The notes beneath the pieces were generated by a model. It ran no database searches and had not been told where the DNA came from. It saw nothing but the letters and a program-made list of their open reading frames with translations. A DNA stretch of 64,000 nt from Litorivita sp050633545 (GTDB lineage: Bacteria; Pseudomonadota; Alphaproteobacteria; Rhodobacterales; Rhodobacteraceae), in NCBI GenBank assembly GCA_050633545.1, contig JBOEGS010000001.1, positions 558,001 through 622,000 on the forward strand, read 5' to 3'. A program made the translations under genes and the position numbers. Within the stretch, counting starts at the first letter, position 1. Every line of letters begins with the position of its first letter. Positions 1 to 8,693 of this stretch are shown here, piece after piece.

Positions 1-1708
1 GCCGCTTGCGCCCCTGTTCGGACAGGCCCGCGCTGGCGTGGCGGATCGCCGCGCCAAGGCGCGTGTAAAACCCCGGCTTGAGCGCGGCAATGCGGGCTTC
101 GACCGCACGGCTCATCGGCTCATTGAACCGCTTCACATCCGCCATAAAAACGCGGCCGCGTTTGAGCGAGGAAAACCCGTGGATCGCCACGTCGTCGCCG
201 CAGATGTCCAAGCCCCATGCCAAGGCGGTCAGCGCCTCGCGCTCGATCTCGATCACCTGACGCGAACGGCCTTGGGCACAGCTCACCGTGCCTTCAGTCG
301 AGCGCGAAATATCAAGCAGGATCGACACCGCCAGATCACGGCGCAGCGGGCGGTTTTGCCGCCAGACCCGACCATCATTCTCGCCGGTGGCCAGAAAATC
401 ACCGCGCGCGCGCACGACCCTTTCGCAATCCAGCTCATCGCCATCCAAATGACCGCTGGTCGACACCATCGCGGGACGCAGCGCCTCGAATTGGCGTTTC
501 ACATTGTGAATGCGGGCTTGGGCGCGGGCATCAAAGGGCGCCGGAGCGCCGGTGCCAGATTCGGGGCGGTATTCCAGAACCGCGCAGTGATCGGGCAAAT
601 ACATTCCGCGGCGCACGTCCCATTCGGGATAGCTCTGCCGCGCCGAAATACGTTCGATATCGGCATCCTCGGGCGCCAGATCAAGGTGCAGCCGCAACCG
701 CGTTGCGGGCGATTTCGAGATCTGCCCAAGGCCGATTTCCTCGCTGTCGTCGGCGGCCTTTTTGGCGCTGTCCTCGTCGTCATCCTCGACACGGCGGTTG
801 AGGTTCACAAATTGCGCATAGCTCAGGATCGCTTCAAATTTATGCAAGATGAAGCTGTCGGAGCGTTCGATCTCGTCTGATTTATAGCGGCGCGCGCGGC
901 GGGCGATGGCCGTATCCTCATCGCCTTCGCTGGTGTGCGGCGCCTCATCGGCCTCGCGGGTCTCGACACCATCGCCCGCCGACAGATCAATGCCGCGCGG
1001 CGTGACCCAAAGCGGCACAGGACGGAACGGACGATAGCGCCGAGGGGCGCGCCAAGTCGACAAATCCCCTACCTCGAGGGCCGCGAGCATCCGCGCGGCT
1101 TTGGCCTGCAAAGGCGCGGGATCGCCCAGCGCATGCCGGATCAGGGCTTCCACCATGCGTTCGGCTTCGGGCAAATTTGCCTGCGGACGCAATTGCAGAT
1201 GCGCGGCGCAAAGATCGGCATAGAGCGCCCGCAATCCGGGGGCATCGGCGCAAAGCCGCGCAGCGCAATCGCGCGCGGCGCGAATTTGCAACAGATCGGC
1301 GCGCAGCGGATCGGCATCGCCGGACACCTCTTGCGTATAGGCCCCCATCGCGGAGAGCCACAGATAAAGCGCGCCATTGGCCTCGGCGGCGGGAAAGACC
1401 GCAAGGCTGGCGGGCAATCGCAAGGCCGCGCCGTCAAAGCTGGCCCGCGGGGCGGTGTCGGCAAAGCTGCCCAAGCGGCGCAGCGCCGACAGGCGGTGAT
1501 GGCTGATTTCATCCGCCGCCGGTTTTATCTCGACCGAGGCACCGCCGCCGATACCGCGGAAAAAGACGGCCAACCGCCCGCCGATCCGGGATAGATCGAC
1601 ACGGGCTCCCTCATACGCCTCGGGCGCATCAAAGCGGCTGGCCCATTTGTGCCATATCTTCCCGATGGTTTCTTCGGGCTCCCATGGCTCAAATTCGATC
1701 TTGCCCAT
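1..1708 (-). CDS. norD: NorD, nitric oxide reductase activation protein (partial, C-terminus off window)
   Basis: The frame is open from ATG 1708 to the window edge, about 569 codons, so roughly the last tenth of a usual NorD is missing. The N-terminus MGKIEFEPWEPEETIGKIWH is typical of NorD. A von Willebrand factor A domain begins near positions 330-290 with LLDISRST, where D-x-S-x-S fits a MIDAS metal site. NorD proteins work in the cytoplasm with the MoxR-type ATPase NorQ to activate the NorCB nitric oxide reductase, probably at the non-haem iron step. It starts 9 bases after norQ stops, as the last visible gene of norCBQD. An acidic stretch (VEDDDEDSAKKAADDSEE) precedes the VWA domain. 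Confidence 0.93.
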   Translation of the reverse strand, partial: MGKIEFEPWEPEETIGKIWHKWASRFDAPEAYEGARVDLSRIGGRLAVFFRGIGGGASVEIKPAADEISHHRLSALRRLGSFADTAPRASFDGAALRLPASLAVFPAAEANGALYLWLSAMGAYTQEVSGDADPLRADLLQIRAARDCAARLCADAPGLRALYADLCAAHLQLRPQANLPEAERMVEALIRHALGDPAPLQAKAARMLAALEVGDLSTWRAPRRYRPFRPVPLWVTPRGIDLSAGDGVETREADEAPHTSEGDEDTAIARRARRYKSDEIERSDSFILHKFEAILSYAQFVNLNRRVEDDDEDSAKKAADDSEEIGLGQISKSPATRLRLHLDLAPEDADIERISARQSYPEWDVRRGMYLPDHCAVLEYRPESGTGAPAPFDARAQARIHNVKRQFEALRPAMVSTSGHLDGDELDCERVVRARGDFLATGENDGRVWRQNRPLRRDLAVSILLDISRSTEGTVSCAQGRSRQVIEIEREALTALAWGLDICGDDVAIHGFSSLKRGRVFMADVKRFNEPMSRAVEARIAALKPGFYTRLGAAIRHASAGLSEQGRKR

Positions 1709-1716
1709 CACCGGTC

Positions 1717-2529
1717 TCACCCGAATACAGCAGTGACAAGATCGAGGAGCCCGCGTTTGGTGTCCGCATCATCGGTGAGCGGTTCAATCATCGCGGCCTG
1801 GATCGCGCGTTCCACGGGCATGCCGCCCGCAATCAGGCTGGCGGCATAGATGATCAATCGGGTTGAGACGCCCTCTTCGAGGTCTTGGCCCTTCATCTCG
1901 CGCAGCTTGCCCGCCAAGCGCACCAAGGGTTGCACACGGTCGGGCGCAAGGCCGCTTTCGGCGGCAACCACATCGATTTCCAAAGCCTGCGGCGGGAAAT
2001 CGAATTCCAGCGCCAAGAACCGTTGGCGGGTCGAGGGTTTGAGCGTTTTGAGGATGTTTTGATAGCCGGGATTATAGGAGGCCACGAGCATGAAGCCCGG
2101 AGCGGCGGCGATTTCCTCGCCGGTGCGATCAAGCGGCAAAATGCGGCGGTCATCGGTCAAAGGGTGCAAGACCACGGTGACGTCCTTGCGCGCTTCGACC
2201 ACTTCGTCGAGGTAGCAGATCGCCCCCTCACGCACCGCGCGCGTCAATGGGCCATCCACCCAAACCGTCTCGCCGCCCTTGAGCAGGTAGCGCCCGATCA
2301 AATCGGCGGCAGACAGGTCGTCATGACAGGCCACGGTATAAAGCGGGCGACCAAGCCGCGCGGCCATATGGGCGACGAAACGGGTTTTTCCGCAGCCTGT
2401 CGGACCTTTGAGAAGCACCGGCAGATCGTGGCTGGCGGCCGCCTCGAACAGCGCCACCTCGTCGCCTTGGGGCAAGTAGAAGGGGGCGTCCGCCGCCCCC
2501 TTCGTTTGCACTGTGACTGCATCTTTCAT
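1717..2529 (-). CDS. norQ: NorQ, MoxR-family AAA+ ATPase for NO reductase activation
   Basis: A 270-residue AAA+ ATPase with Walker A GPTGCGKT and Walker B-like CYLDEVVEA, followed by the sensor region MLVASYNPGYQ. NorQ/CbbQ/MoxR ATPases pair with VWA proteins, here NorD just downstream, to mature NorCB. I chose ATG 2529 because GGAG lies 8 bases upstream; ATG 2535, which overlaps the norB stop as TGATG, is the alternative and adds two residues. Length and sequence are those of an intact NorQ. Confidence 0.95.
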   Translation of the reverse strand: MKDAVTVQTKGAADAPFYLPQGDEVALFEAAASHDLPVLLKGPTGCGKTRFVAHMAARLGRPLYTVACHDDLSAADLIGRYLLKGGETVWVDGPLTRAVREGAICYLDEVVEARKDVTVVLHPLTDDRRILPLDRTGEEIAAAPGFMLVASYNPGYQNILKTLKPSTRQRFLALEFDFPPQALEIDVVAAESGLAPDRVQPLVRLAGKLREMKGQDLEEGVSTRLIIYAASLIAGGMPVERAIQAAMIEPLTDDADTKRGLLDLVTAVFG

Positions 2530-2534
2530 CTGCA

Positions 2535-3905
2535 TCACTCCGCCGCTTCGCGAGCGACCGGACCGGGGTTGATCACTTCGCGCCGCGGCACCATCACCGC
2601 ATAGATGAAGAGCACCGCCCCCAGAACCACCGCAACACCCGAGCCAAAGCGCATCACGTAAAAGACCCACAATTGGTCCTGCACATCCATAAAGCTTTCG
2701 CCGTTCACCCGTTGCAGGTGGGTTTGCACCGTGCCCGCAAAGGTCAGCGTGAAGGTCATGAACAGCATCCCGCCCGACATCAGCCAGAAGGAGGCCATAT
2801 TGAGCACTTGGTTATAGGGGTCACGCCCGCGCAGCACCGGCATCGCATAGGTGATGATCGCAAGGTTCAGCGCAACATAAGCGCCAAAGAAGGCGAGGTG
2901 CCCGTGCGCCGCCGTGATCTGCGTGCCGTGGGTGTAATAGTTGATCCCGTGCAGCGTGTGCAAAAACCCCCAAACGCCCGCACCAAAGAAGGCCAAAGTG
3001 GCACAGCCAAGCGACCACAAGAGCGCCGCTTTGTTGGCGTGGTCGCGCCGGCCTTTCCAGACCATGACAAAGGCAAAGGCCATCATGCCAAAGAAGGGGA
3101 TCACCTCAAGCGCAGAGAAGATCGAACCGATCCATTGCCAATAGCCAGGCGTGCCGATCCAATAGTAATGGTGGCCGGTGCCCAAGATGCCCGAGAACAG
3201 CGCCGTGGCAACGATGACATAGAGCCATTTTTCAACCACTTCGCGGTCCACGCCGGTCAGCTTGAGCATCAAGAAGCCCAAGATACCGGCCATGACCAAC
3301 TCCCATGTGCCTTCGACCCACAGGTGGACGACATACCACCAATATTGCTTGTCCAGCGCAAGGTTGGACGGATTGTAGAAGGCAAAGAGGAACAACAGCG
3401 CAATACCCCAAAGGCCCAAAAGCATGATATTGGTGATCGCGGTTTTGCGCCCTTTGAGGACGGTCATCGAGATGTTGTAGAGGAAGATCAAAGCCGCGAC
3501 GACGATGCCCGCTTTGACCCAGCGCGGTTGCTCCAGAAACTCGCGCCCCTCTTTGCCGAGCAAGAAGCTCCCCTCAAAAAGATTGAAGAGGTAGGTCACG
3601 ACCACGCCTGCCGTGCCAAGCACAAGAATGCCCAGCTGGATATAGGCCAGTTTGGTCGAATGGATTTCGCGTTCGGATTCCTCGGGGATGAGGTAATAGG
3701 CCGCGCCAAAAAAGCCCAGCAAGAGCCAGACGATCAGGCTGTTGGTGTGCAACATCCGCGCGATATTGAAGGGCAAAATCTCGGTCAGGAAATTCCCGTC
3801 CACATAGATCCAGCCCATGACAAGGCCCAGCGTCACCTGAACCGCGAATAGCGCCATAGCGACCACAAAATAGGCCAGCGCGATTTTTTGAGTTTGATAT
3901 TTCAT
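2535..3905 (-). CDS. norB: NorB, nitric oxide reductase large subunit (cNor type)
   Basis: A 456-residue polytopic membrane protein that reduces 2 NO to N2O. It has the haem-copper-oxidase-fold ligands of cNorB: His53 in MLHTN for haem b, the non-haem iron ligands in VVHLWVEGTWEL and GTGHHYYWIG, and the haem b/b3 ligands in the AAHGHLAFFGAY region. There is no quinol-oxidising N-terminal extension, so this is the cytochrome-c-dependent form that partners NorC. norC lies 12 bases upstream and norQ overlaps the 3' end. A Shine-Dalgarno GGAGAGCAG precedes the ATG. Confidence 0.98.
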   Translation of the reverse strand: MKYQTQKIALAYFVVAMALFAVQVTLGLVMGWIYVDGNFLTEILPFNIARMLHTNSLIVWLLLGFFGAAYYLIPEESEREIHSTKLAYIQLGILVLGTAGVVVTYLFNLFEGSFLLGKEGREFLEQPRWVKAGIVVAALIFLYNISMTVLKGRKTAITNIMLLGLWGIALLFLFAFYNPSNLALDKQYWWYVVHLWVEGTWELVMAGILGFLMLKLTGVDREVVEKWLYVIVATALFSGILGTGHHYYWIGTPGYWQWIGSIFSALEVIPFFGMMAFAFVMVWKGRRDHANKAALLWSLGCATLAFFGAGVWGFLHTLHGINYYTHGTQITAAHGHLAFFGAYVALNLAIITYAMPVLRGRDPYNQVLNMASFWLMSGGMLFMTFTLTFAGTVQTHLQRVNGESFMDVQDQLWVFYVMRFGSGVAVVLGAVLFIYAVMVPRREVINPGPVAREAAE

Positions 3906-3917
3906 GATCTGCTCTCC

Positions 3918-4370
3918 TTAGCCCGCGTCATTCGGCGGCCAGTCCTGATTGCGGATCGTATCGGTCCAGCGCAGGAAATCGGCCAAGGCACGATATTCGT
4001 CATCCGTGAGGTTGAAATTTGGCATCTGACGGCGGCCTTCGATGCCCGACGGCATGGCATCCATCCAGCCTTTGAGCGCGTCATAGGCGCCCTCTGGATC
4101 ATCCTCGACGCCCCAACGGGTCATCACATTGCCCAGCTCGGGGGCGAAATACGCGCCCTCGCCCAGAATGGTATGACAGTTAACGCAGCCGTGGCGTTCC
4201 CACAGGTGTTTGCCCTCCTTCACCGATGCAGTCAGCGTTGCCGTGTCGGTCGAGGTGGTTACAATGTAGCGGTGGCTGTGGATCGACAGCCCCAGAAAGA
4301 TAAGAATGAAGAACAGTGAGCCGCCATAAAAGATATTGCGGGCCATGCTCTTGGTCATGACTTCGCGCAT
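3918..4370 (-). CDS. norC: NorC, membrane-anchored cytochrome c subunit of NO reductase
   Basis: A 150-residue protein with one N-terminal membrane anchor (about residues 13-30) and a single haem-c motif CVNCH at residues 62-66, with a distal Met in RRQMPNF. It passes electrons from periplasmic cytochromes to NorB. The start at 4370 is supported by AAGGAG 8 bases upstream. First gene of norCBQD, with an NnrR/FNR-type dyad about 70 bases upstream. Confidence 0.97.
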   Translation of the reverse strand: MREVMTKSMARNIFYGGSLFFILIFLGLSIHSHRYIVTTSTDTATLTASVKEGKHLWERHGCVNCHTILGEGAYFAPELGNVMTRWGVEDDPEGAYDALKGWMDAMPSGIEGRRQMPNFNLTDDEYRALADFLRWTDTIRNQDWPPNDAG

Positions 4371-4436
4371 GGCGCGGTCTCCTTGACTGAGCGGTTTCGG
4401 ATGCAGCGTTCATGCGCCGTGCCGCGAAACCTCTCC

Positions 4437-4450
4437 TTAACCAAAGTCAA
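4437..4450. promoter_or_regulatory. NnrR/FNR-type binding site upstream of norC
   Basis: TTAACCAAAGTCAA reads as TTAAC-N4-GTCAA, a near-perfect dyad of the kind bound by NNR/NnrR/DNR-family NO-responsive CRP/FNR regulators. Its centre is about 73 bases upstream of the norC ATG, which leaves room for a class II promoter centred near -41. The site is seen directly; the regulator identity is inference. Confidence 0.8.
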
Positions 4451-4499
4451 TTCGCCGGTGTTTGGGGGCGGCGGGGGCCGCGATATCGCGATTATTGCC

Positions 4500-5693
4500 C
4501 TAATCAGGCGCCGCATTGGCGGGCGCGCGCGGCAGGCGCGGTTGCGTAAGGGCGGGCCACAAGCAGGCCAGAAAACCCACATAGGCGGCGCACCACAAAA
4601 GCCCTGCGGCAAATATTTCAAAGTGCATAAAATTGCCCTGCGAAGTCCCTGCGGCCCATCGCAGCCCGCCCGCAACGGGCAACAGCCAATAGGCCATCAC
4701 CAAGCCGCGCGGCGCATGTAAGGGCCTGCCCGAATGTCCCAATGCGGCACGCGACATCACTGCAACCGTCATGCCCGCAACGCCGCAGATCGCCAGCAGG
4801 TGCATCGCCGCAACCGGCGAGCCGAGGCCGAATTGCGCCGCGCCGGTCAAGATCAATCCAAACGCGACGCTGGCGTAGCTGACATGTAGCGCCCAAAGGA
4901 TCGGGTGTTTCCATTGAAACCCGCCCGCCCACAGCGCGGCGCGCAGCGCCATAAGCGCGCCGAGTGCGATGGCAAGACCGGCAAGCACTGCCGTATCGGG
5001 CGCAAGCAGAGCGCCAAGCGGCACGAGCGCGGCTAGGGCAATCGTGAGCGGGGTAAAAACCTTGGGGTCGCGCGGCGCGCCCTTTTCGATCCCCGCACGA
5101 TGCATCGCATTGCGCGTAAACGCAGGGGTCACCCGCCCCCCAAGGATGGCAATCATACCGGCAAGAGCCATCAATCCGGCCGCAAGCCCGGTGCCTGCAT
5201 CGCCCCAATCCAACCCGATCCAATCGAGATGCACCCGAAGGTTGGCAACCCAGAACACCACCAAGAACCATAGGAACACCATGTTTTGCACCTTGGGGCG
5301 GCGCAAAAGCTGTGTGGTGATTTTTGCCGCCAGTATCGGTGCAAAGGCCAGATCAATGCCGGCGACCAACACGGGGGGAAGGGTTCCAGAACTCGAAACC
5401 GCCAACCGCCCCATCAGCCAAACAAGAGCCACAGCCGCAATGAAATGATGCGGCGCGGCCTTGGCACCGGTCCAATTGGGCACGGCCGTCAAAAAGAAAC
5501 CGCCAAGCGCCGCACCGCCATATCCAAAGACCAACTCATGCCCGTGCCACTGCGACACGGGCATCGGAAGACGGTCCAAAGCCCCAAGTTCCCCACCCAG
5601 ATAGGCCAACCACACTCCCATCGTCACAAGCGCCACCACACCCGCGCCCAAGAAAAAGATGCGAAACCCTTCGCCCGTCAACCTATGCCACAT
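4500..5693 (-). CDS. nnrS: NnrS family membrane protein
   Basis: A polytopic protein of about 397 residues with roughly 12 hydrophobic segments, rich in Gly and Trp, of the NnrS family. The conserved N-terminal FFLGAG, HGHELVFGYG and LTAVPNWTG stretches are present. NnrS is a haem- and copper-containing membrane protein made under NO stress in denitrifiers; it relieves nitrosative stress, but its exact reaction is not settled. Start choice: ATG 5693 has AAGGA 9 bases upstream; ATG 5702 would add three residues but sits directly on the Shine-Dalgarno. It diverges from nirS and may share the NnrR/FNR site at 5858. It ends about 50 bases before the norC box. Confidence 0.92.
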   Translation of the reverse strand: MWHRLTGEGFRIFFLGAGVVALVTMGVWLAYLGGELGALDRLPMPVSQWHGHELVFGYGGAALGGFFLTAVPNWTGAKAAPHHFIAAVALVWLMGRLAVSSSGTLPPVLVAGIDLAFAPILAAKITTQLLRRPKVQNMVFLWFLVVFWVANLRVHLDWIGLDWGDAGTGLAAGLMALAGMIAILGGRVTPAFTRNAMHRAGIEKGAPRDPKVFTPLTIALAALVPLGALLAPDTAVLAGLAIALGALMALRAALWAGGFQWKHPILWALHVSYASVAFGLILTGAAQFGLGSPVAAMHLLAICGVAGMTVAVMSRAALGHSGRPLHAPRGLVMAYWLLPVAGGLRWAAGTSQGNFMHFEIFAAGLLWCAAYVGFLACLWPALTQPRLPRAPANAAPD

Positions 5694-5857
5694 ATCCGTC
5701 ATTCCTTTTGGCCCATTGCGGGCCTGTGTGATCCACCGCGAACCGGTGTCGATCATGTGCCAAGCGGGCGAAACCGCCTCAGCCTTCACACCGATCCGAG
5801 CGCGGCCCGATAGCGCCGAAGCTGCGCTACAGATGCGCCTTTCGCTGCGCCGGCTCC

Positions 5858-5871
5858 TTAACAAAAATCAA
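5858..5871. promoter_or_regulatory. NnrR/FNR-type binding site between nnrS and nirS
   Basis: TTAACAAAAATCAA reads as TTAAC-N4-ATCAA. Its centre is about 67 bases upstream of the nirS ATG, almost the same spacing as the norC site. It could also act on nnrS, whose start lies about 165 bases on the other side. Confidence 0.78.
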
Positions 5872-5931
5872 GGTGACGGCATGGGTGCGGCCGCATGCTC
5901 GCGCTGTCTCACCAGCCAATGGAGAAATGAA

Positions 5932-7689
5932 ATGTCCACCAGAGCCACGAAGATCCGGCAATCCTTGCTGGGCACTGTCGCCCTCGTCATAGCGGGCACG
6001 ATGACCCCCGCGATTGCCGAAGACAATGCCCATGGAACCGGCCCCGCCGCTGCCTATTCGCCATCGATGACGACGCTCGGCCAATTGAAGGTCGAAGTGC
6101 CGGGCATGCGCCCTGACGATCCGGTGATGACCGCCGAAGAGTTTCAAACCGGCACGCAGATCTATTTCGAGCGCTGCGCTGGGTGCCACGGTGTTTTGCG
6201 CAAAGGGGCCACGGGCAAACCATTGACCACCGATATCACCCGCGAGCACGGGTTCGATTACCTCGAGAGCATCCTGACTTACGGCTCGCCTGCGGGCATG
6301 CCCAATTGGGGCACCTCGGGTGAACTGTCCGAAGAGCAAATCAATCTGATGGCGCGCTATTTGTTGCTGGAGCCGCCCGCGCCGCCCGAATGGGGCATGC
6401 CGGAGATGAAAAACAGCTGGAAGGTTGTTGTCGCCCCCGAAGACCGCCCGACGCAGAAAATGAACGACACCGATCTGGAAAACCTGATGTCCGTCACCTT
6501 GCGCGATGCCGGTCAGGTGGCCTTGATCGACGGCAATACCTATGAAATCCGCTCGATCATCGACACCGGATATGCGGTGCACATCAGCAGGGTATCGGCC
6601 TCTGGACGCTATCTTTTTGTGATTGGCCGCGATGGTTTGGTCAATATGATCGACCTGTGGATGGAAAAACCCGACACCGTTGCCAAGATCAAGATCGGCA
6701 TGGAAGCGCGGTCGGTCGAGACCTCGAAATTCGAGGGCTATGAGGATAAATTCGCCGTCGCCGGAGCCTATTGGCCGCCGCAATATGTGATCATGGATGG
6801 CGACACGCTTGAGCCGCTCAAGATCGTCTCCACCCGCGGCAATGTTTATGATGATCAAACCTACCACCCCGAACCGCGGGTCGCGTCGATCCTTGCCTCG
6901 CACTACAAGCCCGAATTCATCATCAACGTCAAAGAAACCGGCAAGATTTTGATGGTCGATTACTCCGACCTCAAAAACCTCAAAACCGTCGAGATCGAAG
7001 CCGAACGCTTCTTGCATGATGGCGGTTTGGACAGCACCCACCGCTATTTCATGGTGGCGGCGAATGCGCGCGGCAAGATCGCGGTCGTGGACACCAAAGA
7101 GGGCAAGCTGACCGCATTGATCGAGACCGAAGGCCAGACCCCGCACCCGGGGCGTGGCGCGAACTTCATACACCCCAGCTTCGGGCCGGTTTGGGCAACG
7201 TCGCACCTTGGCGATGAAAGCATCGCCTTGATCGGGACAGACCCCGAAGGCCACGCCGATCAGGCTTGGAAACTGGTCGACAGCTTTTACGGGCTGGGGG
7301 GCGGATCGCTCTTCATCAAAACCCACCCCAATTCCGAGCATCTCTATGTCGATGCGCCGCTCAACCCTGACGCGGAAACATCGGCCTCTGTTGCGGTTTT
7401 CAAGATTGCGCAGTTTGACGGCGACCGCGAGACCGACGAAGAGTTTGCCACTTTGCCCATTGGCGAATGGGCGGGCATCACCGACGGGCAACCGCGCGTC
7501 GTGCAGCCGGAGTTCAACAAACAGGGCACCGAGGTTTGGTTTTCTGTGTGGAACGCCAAAGACAAGGAAAGCGCGATTGTCGTGGTCGACGACAAAACGC
7601 TCGAACTCAAACATGTGATCAAGGATCCGCGCCTGATTACCCCCACGGGTAAATTCAACGTCCTCAACACACAAAAGGACATCTATTGA
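5932..7689 (+). CDS. nirS: NirS, cytochrome cd1 nitrite reductase
   Basis: A 585-residue periplasmic enzyme that reduces nitrite to NO. A Sec signal peptide (about residues 1-29, ending PAIAED) is followed by a cytochrome c domain with CAGCH at residues 82-86 and then the eight-bladed haem-d1 propeller. Family stretches such as YFVIGRDG-like LFVIGRDGLVNMIDLW, the GAYWPPQYVI loop and HPGRGANF are present. The start is set by GGAG 7 bases before ATG 5932. The enzyme needs haem d1, but none of the nirE/C/F/D/L/G/H/J/N genes is in this window. A strong terminator follows at 7737. Confidence 0.98.
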   Translation: MSTRATKIRQSLLGTVALVIAGTMTPAIAEDNAHGTGPAAAYSPSMTTLGQLKVEVPGMRPDDPVMTAEEFQTGTQIYFERCAGCHGVLRKGATGKPLTTDITREHGFDYLESILTYGSPAGMPNWGTSGELSEEQINLMARYLLLEPPAPPEWGMPEMKNSWKVVVAPEDRPTQKMNDTDLENLMSVTLRDAGQVALIDGNTYEIRSIIDTGYAVHISRVSASGRYLFVIGRDGLVNMIDLWMEKPDTVAKIKIGMEARSVETSKFEGYEDKFAVAGAYWPPQYVIMDGDTLEPLKIVSTRGNVYDDQTYHPEPRVASILASHYKPEFIINVKETGKILMVDYSDLKNLKTVEIEAERFLHDGGLDSTHRYFMVAANARGKIAVVDTKEGKLTALIETEGQTPHPGRGANFIHPSFGPVWATSHLGDESIALIGTDPEGHADQAWKLVDSFYGLGGGSLFIKTHPNSEHLYVDAPLNPDAETSASVAVFKIAQFDGDRETDEEFATLPIGEWAGITDGQPRVVQPEFNKQGTEVWFSVWNAKDKESAIVVVDDKTLELKHVIKDPRLITPTGKFNVLNTQKDIY

Positions 7690-7736
7690 TCGCATCAAGC
7701 CCATAACCGGTCGCGTCCCAGCTCCGGTTATGACGG

Positions 7737-7773
7737 CCGGTCGCAAGCCCCAATTGCTTGCGGCCGGTTTTTT
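7737..7773 (+). terminator. Rho-independent terminator after nirS
   Basis: A 12-base stem (CCGGTCGCAAGC pairing with GCTTGCGGCCGG, one G-T type mismatch), a 7-base loop and a run of six T. It makes nirS a single-gene transcript. Confidence 0.9.
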
Positions 7774-7800
7774 GTTTGCGGGTTTGCGGATCGGGTCAAC

Positions 7801-7814
7801 ATGATTTTGATCAA
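7801..7814. promoter_or_regulatory. Possible degenerate FNR/NnrR-type site
   Basis: ATGATTTTGATCAA differs by one base from TTGAT-N4-ATCAA. It lies 35 bases upstream of the likely ATG at 7849 and just after the nirS terminator, so it could drive the two unknown genes that follow. Closer to the ATG than the nor and nir sites, hence the lower confidence. Confidence 0.4.
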
Positions 7815-7848
7815 GGCAGATGGCGCGTAAGTCAGGCAGATCTTGGCC

Positions 7849-8388
7849 ATGACCTATGCCGCCATGATCTCTTCAATACTGCTGTGCAGCGCATTGCCAT
7901 TGGCGGCGCGCGCCCAAAGTCAAAGCACCGATGCGCGATGGCGGGCGCAGGTGCGCAGCGCGGCGATCGCAATCACGGATCAACAAACCGGCCGCCTCGC
8001 GCATCAGCGCGACCTTGAGACGCGTGATCACACGATTGCACCCGATGCGGCCTTGTTGTTCCACCAAAACCCCCAAGGGTTTCTTGTGGCGCTCACGGGC
8101 GCAGCGGAGATGTGGTTTATTGCGCTTGATGAGGATGCCGGCCCCTATCACGACGGGTTTGTGCATAGCTATCTGACCGGAATGGAAGAAAGCCTCGCCT
8201 CTGAAGAGGGACGGTTTGCAAGGCTGCGCATCGACCTGAGCCAACCTTTGACATCGCTCGCCCATGACCCCGCCGATCCACGCGCGATTTATGGATGGCG
8301 CGCCGATGGCACTTGCATCCGCGTCCACTTGATCGCCAAGCGCGAGATCGGCCCCTGCCCGCAAAGGAACGCCCCCGATGAGCAATGA
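7849..8388 (+). CDS. Periplasmic protein of unknown function
   Basis: A 179-residue protein with an N-terminal Sec signal peptide (hydrophobic to about residue 22, ending AARAQ). The mature part has no Cys until near the C-terminus (TCIRV, GPCPQ) and no haem motif. I do not recognise the family with certainty. The stretch WFIALDEDAG...DGFVHSY...GRFARLRIDL looks faintly like proteins of the cytochrome-d1/NirF type but this needs a profile search. The start is uncertain: TTG 7843, ATG 7849 and ATG 7864 are all in frame and no strong Shine-Dalgarno decides. It overlaps the next gene by 11 bases, and the nirS terminator plus the possible FNR site upstream suggest its own promoter. Confidence 0.7.
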   Translation: MTYAAMISSILLCSALPLAARAQSQSTDARWRAQVRSAAIAITDQQTGRLAHQRDLETRDHTIAPDAALLFHQNPQGFLVALTGAAEMWFIALDEDAGPYHDGFVHSYLTGMEESLASEEGRFARLRIDLSQPLTSLAHDPADPRAIYGWRADGTCIRVHLIAKREIGPCPQRNAPDEQ

Positions 8389-8620
8389 TCTTTTTCCCAA
8401 TGCCCGATGGTCGCGGCGCAAAATCGCGATTGTGCTTTATCCATTTGCTGCGGCGGCGGTGGCGATCAACCTGTTTATGCTGTCGCTGATGACGCAGGTT
8501 TTCGGCTTGCCTGCGTTGTCGCCGGCTTGGGCGCTCGGGCTATCGGTGCCGCTCGGCGTGCCTGCGGCATGGCTTTTCGCGCGCTGGGTGGACGGGCTGC
8601 TGGACGAGGCTGCGCCCTGA
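8378..8620 (+). CDS. Small two-helix membrane protein, unknown
   Basis: An 80-residue protein with two hydrophobic segments (about residues 15-40 and 47-67) and a charged N-terminus. ATG 8378 overlaps the end of the upstream periplasmic gene by 11 bases, so the two are probably translated together. I do not recognise a family. By location between nirS and the nos cluster it may be a denitrification accessory protein, but that is inference from context only. Confidence 0.65.
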   Translation: MSNDLFPNARWSRRKIAIVLYPFAAAAVAINLFMLSLMTQVFGLPALSPAWALGLSVPLGVPAAWLFARWVDGLLDEAAP

Positions 8621-8642
8621 CGGGTTTGCCCGCGGTGAAATG

Positions 8643-8671
8643 CAAAAAGGGGCGCCGGTTCGGGCGCCCCT
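8643..8671 (-). terminator. Rho-independent terminator of the nos-cytochrome c transcript
   Basis: A perfect 9-base stem AGGGGCGCC / GGCGCCCCT with a 6-base loop. On the minus strand it is followed by a T run (8648-8644), so it terminates transcription coming from the cytochrome c gene. It lies 23 bases beyond that gene's stop. Confidence 0.88.
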
Positions 8672-8693
8672 CGCAGTTTGATGCGCAAAAGGG

